Shown in pieces: positions 1-6,874 of a stretch of 15,804 bases of DNA. The translations under genes were made by a program, and so were the position numbers. The stretch comes from Chloroflexota bacterium. Its GTDB lineage: Bacteria > Chloroflexota > Limnocylindria > Limnocylindrales > CSP1-4. Numbering within the stretch: the first letter of the stretch is position 1; every line of letters starts with the position of its first letter. The stretch spans positions 1 through 15,804 of the forward strand of contig JAICUV010000053.1 of the NCBI GenBank assembly GCA_025935655.1. Direction: 5' to 3'. The notes beneath the pieces are model-generated. The model did no database searches. It was not told where the DNA came from and worked only from the letters and a program-made list of their open reading frames with translations.

Positions 1-48
1 AGCGATGCGCCCGGACCGGCCTTGGGCGAAAGGTTGCGGTTGGGGTGG

Positions 49-78
49 TTGCGCACGCACGCGACCGAGGGGTACACT
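49..78 (+). promoter_or_regulatory. Candidate sigma70-type promoter of the ilv-leu operon
   Basis: A TTGCGC box at 49-54 and a TACACT box at 73-78 are separated by 18 bases. They resemble the -35 TTGACA and -10 TATAAT consensus sequences (4 of 6 matches in the -10 box). Transcription would start near 84-87, leaving a leader of about 355 nt before ilvB. The position suits a leader-controlled operon. No regulator binding site was recognised, and the start site is inferred, not observed. Confidence 0.45.
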
Positions 79-122
79 CCGCGGACCTCGCCACTGTGTG
101 AGGTCTACAGGAGTCGGGTCGC

Positions 123-341
123 TTGGACTTCTTCCAGGGTCGCAGCCGCAGCCGGGTCGCCGTCGTCGTGACGGCTGACGGACGCCGCGTCACCGTGCCC
201 CTGCGCGACCTCGCACACCAGGACGTATCCCCTCTCGATCTTCTTCGCTCGCTCCTTGCCGGCCTTGAGAGCCTTCTTGGGCTCCTCATTACCGGCTCCC
301 GGCGGGAGAACGGAGGAACGCGGAGGAACGAGCGCCACTGA
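123..341 (+). CDS. Leucine-rich leader peptide of the ilv-leu operon (putative attenuator peptide)
   Basis: This short open frame of 72 codons starts at TTG 123, nine bases after a clear AGGAG ribosome binding site (109-113), and ends at TGA 339-341. It lies between the candidate promoter and a terminator-like hairpin ahead of ilvB, where a leader peptide is expected. Codons 12-16 read Val-Ala-Val-Val-Val. Codons 38-56 contain ten leucines and a final isoleucine (positions 38, 40, 41, 44, 45, 48, 51, 52, 54, 55, then Ile56). Six of the ten leucines use CTT and four use CTC, with no CTG, although CTG and CTC dominate the operon genes. Such codon runs let ribosomes stall when charged leucyl-tRNA is scarce. 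The peptide is longer than classical leaders of 15-30 residues, so it could instead be a small protein with its own role. I recognise no family. Confidence 0.55.
   Translation: MDFFQGRSRSRVAVVVTADGRRVTVPLRDLAHQDVSPLDLLRSLLAGLESLLGLLITGSRRENGGTRRNERH
311..330 (+). repeat. Perfect 10-bp tandem repeat inside the leader
   Basis: CGGAGGAACG occurs twice back to back (311-320 and 321-330), near the end of the leader ORF. A related GGGAGAACG precedes it at 304-312. The purine-rich second copy can pair with part of the leucine-codon block: 246-257 with 323-334, eleven pairs including one G-U pair, plus one C-A mismatch. The repeat is seen directly; the pairing role is inference. Confidence 0.6.
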
Positions 342-366
342 GGCGCCCGCCACCGAAGACCGAAGG

Positions 367-393
367 GACCCTCGCCGGGTGGCGAGGGTCTTT
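367..393 (+). terminator. Attenuator-type hairpin upstream of ilvB
   Basis: A perfect 10-bp stem is formed by 367-376 (GACCCTCGCC) and 381-390 (GGCGAGGGTC), closed by the tetraloop GGGT and followed by TTT. It lies 26 bases after the leader stop codon and 48 bases before the ilvB start. A competing helix is available: CGCCACC at 348-354 is exactly complementary to GGTGGCG at 378-384 and would open the stem. A ribosome resting on the leader stop would cover 348-354 and favour termination. A ribosome stalled at the leucine codons would leave it free. The T run is short, as is common in GC-rich genomes, so termination strength is uncertain. Confidence 0.6.
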
Positions 394-441
394 GCATGTC
401 CGGGAGGTCGCGGGGCCGATCGGGCGGAGGGACACAGCGCG

Positions 442-2346
442 ATGACGATGACCAGGGGCGACGACCCGGCGAGTACCGCCGGACCCGCCACCGCCGACGC
501 CGCCCAGGCGGCACCGGCCACGCCACGAGCACGCCGGAGCCACGTGCCCGGTGACGGGTCCGCGACCGCGGCCGCCGTCGAGGAGGCTCGCAAGGCGATG
601 CTCCACGAGGTCCGCAGCCGGAAGCGCACCCGGATCGGCGCCGACGCGCTCATGGAGGCGCTCATCGCGCAGGGCACCGACGTCCTGTGGAGCTACCCGG
701 GCGGCGTCATCCTCCCGATCTACGACATCCTGGGCGACTACCCGGAGATCCGCCACGTCCTCGTTCGCCACGAGCAGGGCGGCGCGCACGCCGCGGACGG
801 GTACGCGAGGGCGAGCGGCAAGGTCGGCGTGTGCATGGGCACCTCCGGGCCGGGCGCGACGAACCTCGTCACGGGCATCGCCACCGCGCAGCTGGACAGC
901 ATCCCGATGGTCGCGATCACCGGCAACGTCCCCAACGCCCTCATCGGCAAGGACGCCTTCCAGGAGATCGACATCACCGGCATCACGCTGCCGATGACCA
1001 AGCACAACTACCTGGTCCGGAGCGCCGACGACATCCCGCACGTCGTCGCGGAGGCGTTCTACCTGGCCAGCCACGGCCGCCCCGGGCCGGTCCACATCGA
1101 CATCACCAAGGACGCCCTCCAGCAGGAGACGACCGCCGAGCATCCCTCCCTCGACGACGTCATCGCCGGGCTGCCGGGCTTCCGCCCCACGCTCGAGGGG
1201 CACCCGAAGCAGCTCAAGCTGGCCGCGAAGGAGATCGCCGCCGCGCAGCGGCCGCTGATCCTCGCCGGGCACGGCGTCCTGATCGCGGACGCCATGGACG
1301 AGCTCCAGGCGTTCGCCGAGAAGACGCAGATCCCGGTGGCCTGGACGCTGCTGGGCATCGGCGCGATGGACGAGGAGCACCCGCTCGCGTACGGCTACAT
1401 GGGGATGCACGGCTGGAAGCACGTCAACCGCGCCATCCAGGCCGCGGACCTGCTGATCGCGATCGGGATGCGCTTCGACGACCGGGTGACCGGCAGCGTG
1501 CGGACGTACGCCCCGTACGCCCGGATCATCCACGCGGACATCGACCCGGCCGAGATCGGCAAGAACGTCGCGGTCGAGGTGCCGATCGTGGGCGACGCGA
1601 AGCACGTGCTCGCCGGCCTCACGCGCCTCGTCCACGAGGTGGACCCGGCGACGCGCGCGGACTACCGGGCGCAGCTCGCCGAGTGGCGGGCCGACTCCGA
1701 GGGCAGCTCCTGGCACGGCTCGGGCGCCTGGAAGGACGGGCTGCTGTCCGCGGACTTCGTCGTGGAGCGGATCGGCGAGCTGACCGACCACACCGCGACC
1801 TACGTGGCGGACGTCGGGCAGAACCAGATGTGGCTCGCCCGCTACACGAAGTTCCGGCGGCCCAACAGCCACGTCAGCTCTGGCGGCCTGGGCACGATGG
1901 GCTTCGCCGTCCCGGCCGCCATGGGCGCCGCGCTGGGGAACCCGGACGTCGAGACCTGGGCGATCGCCGGCGACGGCGGGTTCCAGATGACGAGCCAGGA
2001 GCTGATGACGCTCGCCGCGGACCGGATCCCGGTGAAGATCGCGCTGCTCGACAACCACAAGCTCGGGATGATCCGCCAGTGGCAGGAGATCATCTACGCG
2101 GGCAACTACCACTCCTCGCACCTGCCCGGGCCGGACTTCGTCAAGCTCGCGGAGGCGTACGGGATCCCGGCCTTCCGCGCGACCAGGACCGACGAGGTGG
2201 ACGCTGTCATCCGGGCCGCGCAGGCCGTGGACGGCCCAGCGCTCATCTGGTTCGAGATCGCGGAGGAGCAGAACGTGTTCCCGATGATGCCGGCGGGCAA
2301 GGGCCTGTCCGACCTCATCGAGACCTGGGGGGCGCCCGAGGAATGA
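442..2346 (+). CDS. ilvB: Acetolactate synthase, large catalytic subunit
   Basis: This enzyme condenses two pyruvates to 2-acetolactate, or pyruvate with 2-oxobutyrate to 2-aceto-2-hydroxybutyrate. It is the first common step of branched-chain amino acid synthesis and uses thiamine diphosphate and FAD. The protein has 634 residues. ATG 442 is chosen because GGAGGG at 426-431 sits ten bases upstream; the same frame stays open further upstream through the attenuator. About 55 N-terminal residues are an Ala/Thr/Pro-rich extension. The thiamine-diphosphate enzyme fold then begins, with the catalytic Glu111 in the His-Glu-Gln-Gly motif. The cofactor-binding GDG motif is at 510-512, with the metal-ligand Asn538 about 27 residues later. 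The usual Asn-Asn pair of that motif is Asp537-Asn538 here. The conserved Met-Ile-Arg-Gln-Trp-Gln stretch follows. The stop overlaps the ilvN start by four bases, fitting a two-subunit holoenzyme. Confidence 0.97.
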   Translation: MTMTRGDDPASTAGPATADAAQAAPATPRARRSHVPGDGSATAAAVEEARKAMLHEVRSRKRTRIGADALMEALIAQGTDVLWSYPGGVILPIYDILGDYPEIRHVLVRHEQGGAHAADGYARASGKVGVCMGTSGPGATNLVTGIATAQLDSIPMVAITGNVPNALIGKDAFQEIDITGITLPMTKHNYLVRSADDIPHVVAEAFYLASHGRPGPVHIDITKDALQQETTAEHPSLDDVIAGLPGFRPTLEGHPKQLKLAAKEIAAAQRPLILAGHGVLIADAMDELQAFAEKTQIPVAWTLLGIGAMDEEHPLAYGYMGMHGWKHVNRAIQAADLLIAIGMRFDDRVTGSVRTYAPYARIIHADIDPAEIGKNVAVEVPIVGDAKHVLAGLTRLVHEVDPATRADYRAQLAEWRADSEGSSWHGSGAWKDGLLSADFVVERIGELTDHTATYVADVGQNQMWLARYTKFRRPNSHVSSGGLGTMGFAVPAAMGAALGNPDVETWAIAGDGGFQMTSQELMTLAADRIPVKIALLDNHKLGMIRQWQEIIYAGNYHSSHLPGPDFVKLAEAYGIPAFRATRTDEVDAVIRAAQAVDGPALIWFEIAEEQNVFPMMPAGKGLSDLIETWGAPEE

Positions 2347-2942
2347 GCACCGACCCGACCGCCAACGGGCACGTCCCGCACCCCGCCCACGCCACGACCC
2401 CGCCGCCGCCCCGGTCCGTCCCCGGCACCGGCGAGGCCCGTCGCCACATCCTGGTGGTGCTGGTCCTCGACCGGCCCGGCGTCCTCAACCGCGTCGCGAG
2501 CCTCATGCGCGCACGCAGCTTCAACATCGACTCGCTGGCCGTCTCGCGCACCGACAAGGACCACATCAGCCGGATGACGCTGACCCTCCACGGCGACGAC
2601 GTCGCGGTGGAGCAGGCCGCCAAGCAGCTTTACCGCCTGGTGGACGTGCTCAAGGTCCAGGACGTCACCGAGGACCAGGTCGTGGAGCACGAGCTCGCGC
2701 TGATCAAGGTCCGCGCCTCGGATGGCAACCGCGCCGAGATCATCAAGATCGTCGAGCTCTACAAGGGCTCGATCGTCGACATCTCGGCGGAGTCCGTGAT
2801 CGTCGAGGCCCATGGCACCGAAGCGGAGATCGACGCCCTCGTCGCCCTGCTCCGCTCCTACGGAATCAAGGAGCTCGTCCGCACCGGGGCAACCGTGATG
2901 CTCCGGGGCGCGGGCTCCATCGAGGAGGCACTCAAGCTGTGA
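2343..2942 (+). CDS. ilvN: Acetolactate synthase, small regulatory subunit
   Basis: This ACT-domain subunit activates IlvB and confers feedback inhibition by valine. The protein is 199 residues, longer than the usual 160-175, because of a Pro/His/Thr-rich N-terminal extension of about 34 residues. The ACT domain spans roughly 35-110 and starts with the motif Asp-Arg-Pro-Gly-Val-Leu. A C-terminal small-subunit domain spans roughly 115-196. Gly46 and Asn61 correspond in spacing and context to Gly14 and Asn29 of E. coli IlvH, which affect valine binding, so the site looks intact. The start is ATG 2343, in the ATGA overlap with ilvB, with GAGGA just before it. The stop overlaps ilvC by four bases (GTGA). 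Confidence 0.95.
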   Translation: MSTDPTANGHVPHPAHATTPPPPRSVPGTGEARRHILVVLVLDRPGVLNRVASLMRARSFNIDSLAVSRTDKDHISRMTLTLHGDDVAVEQAAKQLYRLVDVLKVQDVTEDQVVEHELALIKVRASDGNRAEIIKIVELYKGSIVDISAESVIVEAHGTEAEIDALVALLRSYGIKELVRTGATVMLRGAGSIEEALKL

Positions 2943-3991
2943 CCGCACGCATGTACTACGACGCCGATGCCGACCTGTCGGCGCTCGATGGACAGACCGT
3001 CGCGGTCATCGGCTACGGGAGCCAGGGCCACGCCCACGCGCTCAACCTGCGCGACTCCGGCCTGCACGTGATCATCGGCCTGGCCGAAGGCTCCAAGAGC
3101 CGCCCGATCGCGGAGGCCGCGGGCTTCGACGTGCGGACCGTCGCGGAGGCCGTCAAGGCCGCCGACGTGGTCATGATCGCCGTCCCGGACACGATCCAGA
3201 AGGCGGTCTACGACGCGGAGATCGAGCCCAACCTCAAGCCCGGCGCGCTGCTGATGTTCGCCCACGGCTTCAACATCCGGTTCGGGCGCATCCGGCCCGG
3301 CGCGGGCGTGGACGTCGGGATGGTCGCACCCAAGGGCCCCGGCCACCTCCTGCGCTCCGTCTACGAGCAGGGCGGCGGCGTCCCGGCGCTGTTCGCCGTG
3401 GAGCAGGACCCGTCCGGCACGGCGCGCGCCCGCGTCCTGGCCTATGCGCGGGGCATCGGCTCCACCCGCGCGGGCGTCCTCGAGACGACGTTCAAGGAGG
3501 AGACCGAGACCGACCTGTTCGGCGAGCAGGCCCTCCTGTGCGGCGGCGTCTCGGCGCTCGTCAAGGCGGCGTTCGAGACGCTCGTCGAGGCGGGCTACCA
3601 GCCGGAGCTCGCGTACTTCGAGACCATGCACGAGCTCAAGCTCATCGTGGACCTCATGTACCGCGGCGGCCTCAACTTCATGCGCTTCAGCGTCAGCGAC
3701 ACCGCGGAGTACGGCGACTACGTCTCCGGCCCGCGCGTGACCGAGGGCGCGAAGGCGGCGATGAAGGACGTCCTCACGGACATCCAGAGCGGCGCGTTCG
3801 CGGCCAAGTGGATCGCGGTCCAGGACGCCGGCGGCGAGGACTTCCGCCGGCTGCGCGAGCAGGACCGGAACCACCAGATCGAGCAGGTCGGCGCCGACCT
3901 GCGCGCGAAGATGCCGTTCCTCAAGCCGGTCGTCGTGGACGCCGGCCAGGCACAGGCGGTCGCGAGCTCGGCGCCCGGCGGGGAGGGCTGA
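2939..3991 (+). CDS. ilvC: Ketol-acid reductoisomerase, class I (short form)
   Basis: This enzyme isomerises and reduces acetolactate or acetohydroxybutyrate to the 2,3-dihydroxy acids using NAD(P)H and Mg2+. The protein has 350 residues from GTG 2939, close to the class I norm of about 340. The N-terminal Rossmann domain carries Gly-Tyr-Gly-Ser-Gln-Gly at 25-30. The C-terminal knotted domain carries the metal ligands Asp192 and Glu196, with Glu228 and Glu232 in the helix following Tyr-Phe. GTG 2939 overlaps the ilvN stop and suits coupling; ATG 2951 four codons later would also give a normal N-terminus. The loop after the second strand reads Gly-Ser-Lys-Ser, which suggests NADPH preference (an inference). 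leuA follows after one base. Confidence 0.96.
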   Translation: MTARMYYDADADLSALDGQTVAVIGYGSQGHAHALNLRDSGLHVIIGLAEGSKSRPIAEAAGFDVRTVAEAVKAADVVMIAVPDTIQKAVYDAEIEPNLKPGALLMFAHGFNIRFGRIRPGAGVDVGMVAPKGPGHLLRSVYEQGGGVPALFAVEQDPSGTARARVLAYARGIGSTRAGVLETTFKEETETDLFGEQALLCGGVSALVKAAFETLVEAGYQPELAYFETMHELKLIVDLMYRGGLNFMRFSVSDTAEYGDYVSGPRVTEGAKAAMKDVLTDIQSGAFAAKWIAVQDAGGEDFRRLREQDRNHQIEQVGADLRAKMPFLKPVVVDAGQAQAVASSAPGGEG

Positions 3992-3992
3992 C

Positions 3993-5636
3993 ATGACGTT
4001 CGAGGCCATCACGCCCCGCTTCGGCGAGGGCGTATCGGCCGGCAGCCTGCGGATCTTCGACACGACCCTGCGCGACGGGGAGCAGGCACCGGGTGCCGGC
4101 CTGACCGCCGCGGAGAAGCTGGAGGTCGCGCGCCAGCTCGCGCGGCTCAAGGTGGACGTGATCGAGGCGGGCTTCCCGGCCGCCTCGCCCGGCGACTTCG
4201 AGGCGGTCCGCCGGATCGCGCTGGAGACGAAGGGCGGGATCGCGGTCGCGGCGCTGGCCCGCTGCCGGGACGGCGACCCCCAGCGCGCCGTCGAGGCGAT
4301 CCGCATCGCGGAGCGGCCGCACCTCCACCTGTTCATCGCCACCTCGGACATCCACCTCAAGCACAAGCTCCGGATCGACCGCGACGAGGCCCGCCGCGAG
4401 GCGGTCCGCTGGGTGAAGTGGGCCCGCGAGACGCTGGGCCGGGACGCCGAGATCGAGTTCTCCGCGGAGGACGCCTCGCGCACCGAGGACGCGTTCCTGC
4501 TGGACGTCTACGAGGCCGTGACCGAGGCCGGCGCCTCGACGCTGAACATCCCGGACACGGTGGGCTACGCGATCCCCGCGGAGTTCGGCGCGCTCGTGGG
4601 CCGGGTGAAGGAGCGGATCGGCGACCAGGCCGTGATCTCCGTCCACTGCCACAACGACCTGGGGCTCGCGACGGCGAACACCCTCGCCGCGGTCCAGGCC
4701 GGCGCCCGCCAGGTCGAGGTCACGATCAACGGCCTCGGCGAGCGCGCGGGCAACGCCTCCCTCGAGGAGGTGGTCATGGCGCTGCGGACCCGGCCCGGGC
4801 AGTTCCCGCACCTCGCGGCCGGCGTCCAGACCGAGCAGCTCACGCCCGCCTCGCGCCTCGTGAGCTATCTCACCGGGTTCGCGGTCCAGCCCAACAAGGC
4901 GATCGTCGGGTCCAACGCGTTCGCGCACGAGTCGGGCATCCACCAGGACGGCTACCTCAAGAACCCGCTGACGTACGAGATCATGACCCCGCAGTCCGTC
5001 GGGCTGTCCGGGTCCACGCTCTCGATCGGCAAGCTGTCCGGCCGCCGGGGCCTGCAGGGCAAGCTCAAGGACCTTGGCGTCGAGGTCGAGGGAGAGCAGC
5101 TCGACGCGCTCTATCGCGCCGCGATCGCCCTCGCCGACACGAAGAAGGAGGTCACGGACGCGGACCTGCTGGCGCTCGTCAACGAGCGCAAGAGCGACGT
5201 CCCGCGGTCCGTGGAGCTCCTCGGCTGGAGTGTCAGCTCCGCGTCCGGCGGGCACTCGGTGGGCTCCGTCTCGCTCGTCGTCGCGGGCGAGGCGAAGGCC
5301 AGCAACGAGACCGGCAACGGCCCCGTCAACGCGCTGTTCAAGGCCGTGGACGAGGCGGTCCGCCCGGTCCTCCACTGGGCGCCCGTGCTCACCGAGTACG
5401 AGATCAAGGCGGTCTCCGCCGGCGAGGACGCACAGGGCCAGGTGCTCGTCCGCTGCCGCCGCTCGTCGGACGAGGGCCCGGGCGCGCTCGTCGTGACCGG
5501 CCACGGGTTGAGCACGAACATCATCGAGGCCTCGCTCGAGGCGTACCTCACGGCCGCGAACAAGCTCCACGGGGCGGAGATCAACGGCATCGAGGTGGCA
5601 TTCGTGGGCCGGCGCACCGCCGAGGAGCTCCCGTGA
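3993..5636 (+). CDS. leuA: 2-isopropylmalate synthase
   Basis: This enzyme condenses 2-oxoisovalerate with acetyl-CoA to give 2-isopropylmalate, the committed step to leucine. The protein has 547 residues. ATG 3993 has a strong GGGAGGG site at 3981-3987, inside the ilvC tail. The TIM-barrel starts with Asp23-Thr-Thr-Leu-Arg-Asp-Gly-Glu-Gln. The metal-binding His218-Cys-His220-Asn-Asp motif and the Gly-Leu-Gly-Glu-Arg-Ala-Gly-Asn motif from 247 are intact. The C-terminal regulatory domain, about 400-540, contains Gly-Asn-Gly-Pro-Val-Asn-Ala and a late Ser-Thr-Asn-Ile-Ile segment, so leucine feedback is likely retained. It is distinguished from the downstream paralogue by Gly-Glu-Gln-Ala-Pro-Gly in place of Gly-Thr-Gln. 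The stop overlaps the leuB start by four bases. Confidence 0.95.
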   Translation: MTFEAITPRFGEGVSAGSLRIFDTTLRDGEQAPGAGLTAAEKLEVARQLARLKVDVIEAGFPAASPGDFEAVRRIALETKGGIAVAALARCRDGDPQRAVEAIRIAERPHLHLFIATSDIHLKHKLRIDRDEARREAVRWVKWARETLGRDAEIEFSAEDASRTEDAFLLDVYEAVTEAGASTLNIPDTVGYAIPAEFGALVGRVKERIGDQAVISVHCHNDLGLATANTLAAVQAGARQVEVTINGLGERAGNASLEEVVMALRTRPGQFPHLAAGVQTEQLTPASRLVSYLTGFAVQPNKAIVGSNAFAHESGIHQDGYLKNPLTYEIMTPQSVGLSGSTLSIGKLSGRRGLQGKLKDLGVEVEGEQLDALYRAAIALADTKKEVTDADLLALVNERKSDVPRSVELLGWSVSSASGGHSVGSVSLVVAGEAKASNETGNGPVNALFKAVDEAVRPVLHWAPVLTEYEIKAVSAGEDAQGQVLVRCRRSSDEGPGALVVTGHGLSTNIIEASLEAYLTAANKLHGAEINGIEVAFVGRRTAEELP

Positions 5637-6793
5637 CGGACGCCGGCCTCGCGGACGAGGTCTCGACCACCGGTGCCGCGCCGGTGACGTACCGGATCGC
5701 CCTGATCCCGGGGGACGGCGTTGGCCCGGAGGTCATCGATGCCACGGTCTCCGTCCTGGAGGCCGTGGGCCGGCGGTTCGGCTTCGGGTTCGCCTGGGAC
5801 CGGCTCGTCGTCGGCGGCGCCGGCATCGACGCGTACGGCGTTGCCTGCCGGCCCCAGGACGTGGAGGCGTGCCGCGACGCGGACGCCGTGCTCCTGGGCG
5901 CCGTCGGCGGCCCGAAGTGGGACAACCCCGACGCGTCCGTGCGCCCGGAGCAGGCCCTGTTCGCGCTCCGCGGCGGCCTCGGCCTGTTCGCGAACCTGCG
6001 CCCCATCACCGTCCATCGCCAGCTCATCGGCGCCTCGCCGCTGCGCCCGGAGCTGCTCGAGGGCGTGGACTGCCTGATCCTGCGCGAGCTCACGAGCGGC
6101 CTCTACTTCGGCAAGCCCTCCGAGCAGCGCGAGACGCCCGACGGGCGCGCCGCGATCGATACCCTGTGGTACACGGAGGGCGAGATCCGGCGGATCGTCA
6201 TGCTCGCGTTCGAGCTGGCTCGCACGCGACGGCGCAAGGTCACCCAGGTCGACAAGGCCAACGTCCTCGCGACCAGCCGCCTGTGGCGCAAGGTCACGGA
6301 GGAGGTCCACGCCGACTTCCCGGACGTGGAGCTGGAGCACCGGCTGGTGGACTCCGCGGCGATGACGCTCGCGAAGTGGCCGGCGGGCTTCGACGTCCTC
6401 GTCACCGAGAACCTGTTCGGCGACATCCTGTCCGACGAGGCGGCGGTCATCGCCGGCTCGCTGGGGATGCTGCCCAGCGCGAGCATCGGGACGCGCGAGA
6501 CGGCGCACGGCCGCCACGGCCTGTACGAGCCCATCCACGGCTCCGCCCCCGACATCGCGGGCAGGGACATGGCGAACCCGCTGGGGACGATCCTGTCGGC
6601 CGCGATGATGCTCCGCTGGAGCCTCGGGCGCGCCGACGCGGCCGAGGCCGTCGAGGCCGCGGTGGACCGGGCCCTCGACGAGGGCTACCGCACCGCCGAC
6701 CTGCTGCCGTCTGACGCCACGGAGGCGGCCGCGTGCACGCGTGTCGGCACGAAGGAGATGGCCCGCGTCATCGGGGACCGGATCGCGATTTGA
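5633..6793 (+). CDS. leuB: 3-isopropylmalate dehydrogenase
   Basis: This enzyme oxidatively decarboxylates 3-isopropylmalate to 2-oxoisocaproate with NAD+. In organisms using citramalate it also handles 3-methylmalate on the way to 2-oxobutyrate. The protein has 386 residues from GTG 5633, which overlaps the leuA stop (GTGA). GTG 5684, 17 codons later, directly precedes the conserved Tyr-Arg-Ile-Ala-Leu-Ile-Pro-Gly-Asp-Gly start and is a real alternative. Catalytic Tyr158 (Ser-Gly-Leu-Tyr-Phe-Gly) and Lys208 (Val-Asp-Lys-Ala-Asn) and metal ligands Asp264 and Asp268 are present. The dinucleotide-site motif Glu-Pro-Ile-His-Gly-Ser-Ala-Pro-Asp lies near the C-terminus. The LeuCD isomerase needed between LeuA and LeuB is not in this window. 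Confidence 0.95.
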   Translation: MTDAGLADEVSTTGAAPVTYRIALIPGDGVGPEVIDATVSVLEAVGRRFGFGFAWDRLVVGGAGIDAYGVACRPQDVEACRDADAVLLGAVGGPKWDNPDASVRPEQALFALRGGLGLFANLRPITVHRQLIGASPLRPELLEGVDCLILRELTSGLYFGKPSEQRETPDGRAAIDTLWYTEGEIRRIVMLAFELARTRRRKVTQVDKANVLATSRLWRKVTEEVHADFPDVELEHRLVDSAAMTLAKWPAGFDVLVTENLFGDILSDEAAVIAGSLGMLPSASIGTRETAHGRHGLYEPIHGSAPDIAGRDMANPLGTILSAAMMLRWSLGRADAAEAVEAAVDRALDEGYRTADLLPSDATEAAACTRVGTKEMARVIGDRIAI

Positions 6794-6794
6794 C

Positions 6795-6828
6795 GGCCGG
6801 TGCCCGCCCACGCGGCGGGTGACCGGCC
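6795..6828 (+). other. Strong hairpin in the leuB-cimA gap
   Basis: The only sizeable gap in the operon (81 bp) contains a near-perfect inverted repeat. GGCCGGT at 6795-6801 pairs with ACCGGCC at 6822-6828, and CCCGCC at 6803-6808 pairs with GGCGGG at 6814-6819. A small internal bulge separates them and the loop is five bases. No T run follows, so it is not an ordinary intrinsic terminator. It could stabilise the upstream mRNA, mark a processing site, or dampen read-through into cimA. Confidence 0.55.
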
Positions 6829-6874
6829 AGCGTCACGTCGTCCGACCCACCCCGACCGCAAGGACACCCACCCC

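Noticed and set aside
377..390. GGGTGGCGAGGGTC resembles the T-box consensus GGGTGG-N-ACCGCG.
   Set aside because: The ACCGCG half is missing, the segment is fully explained as the hairpin's loop and 3' arm, and no specifier stem is apparent.
369..431. CCCTC at 369-373 could pair with GAGGG at 427-431 and hide the ilvB ribosome binding site.
   Set aside because: It has only five pairs and competes with a perfect 10-bp local stem; weak support for translational control.
256..441. The ilvB frame is open upstream to TTG 256, which would add 62 residues to IlvB.
   Set aside because: This extension would translate the attenuator hairpin, has no good ribosome binding site and gives a non-family sequence. 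ATG 442 has GGAGGG at proper spacing.
105..677. A minus-strand open frame with a Lys-rich C-terminal part opposite the leader and ilvB start.
   Set aside because: Most of it is antisense to the clearly coding ilvB. The Lys codons are the complement of the CTT leucine run, and no ribosome binding site or family supports it. It remains the main alternative explanation for the CTT run.
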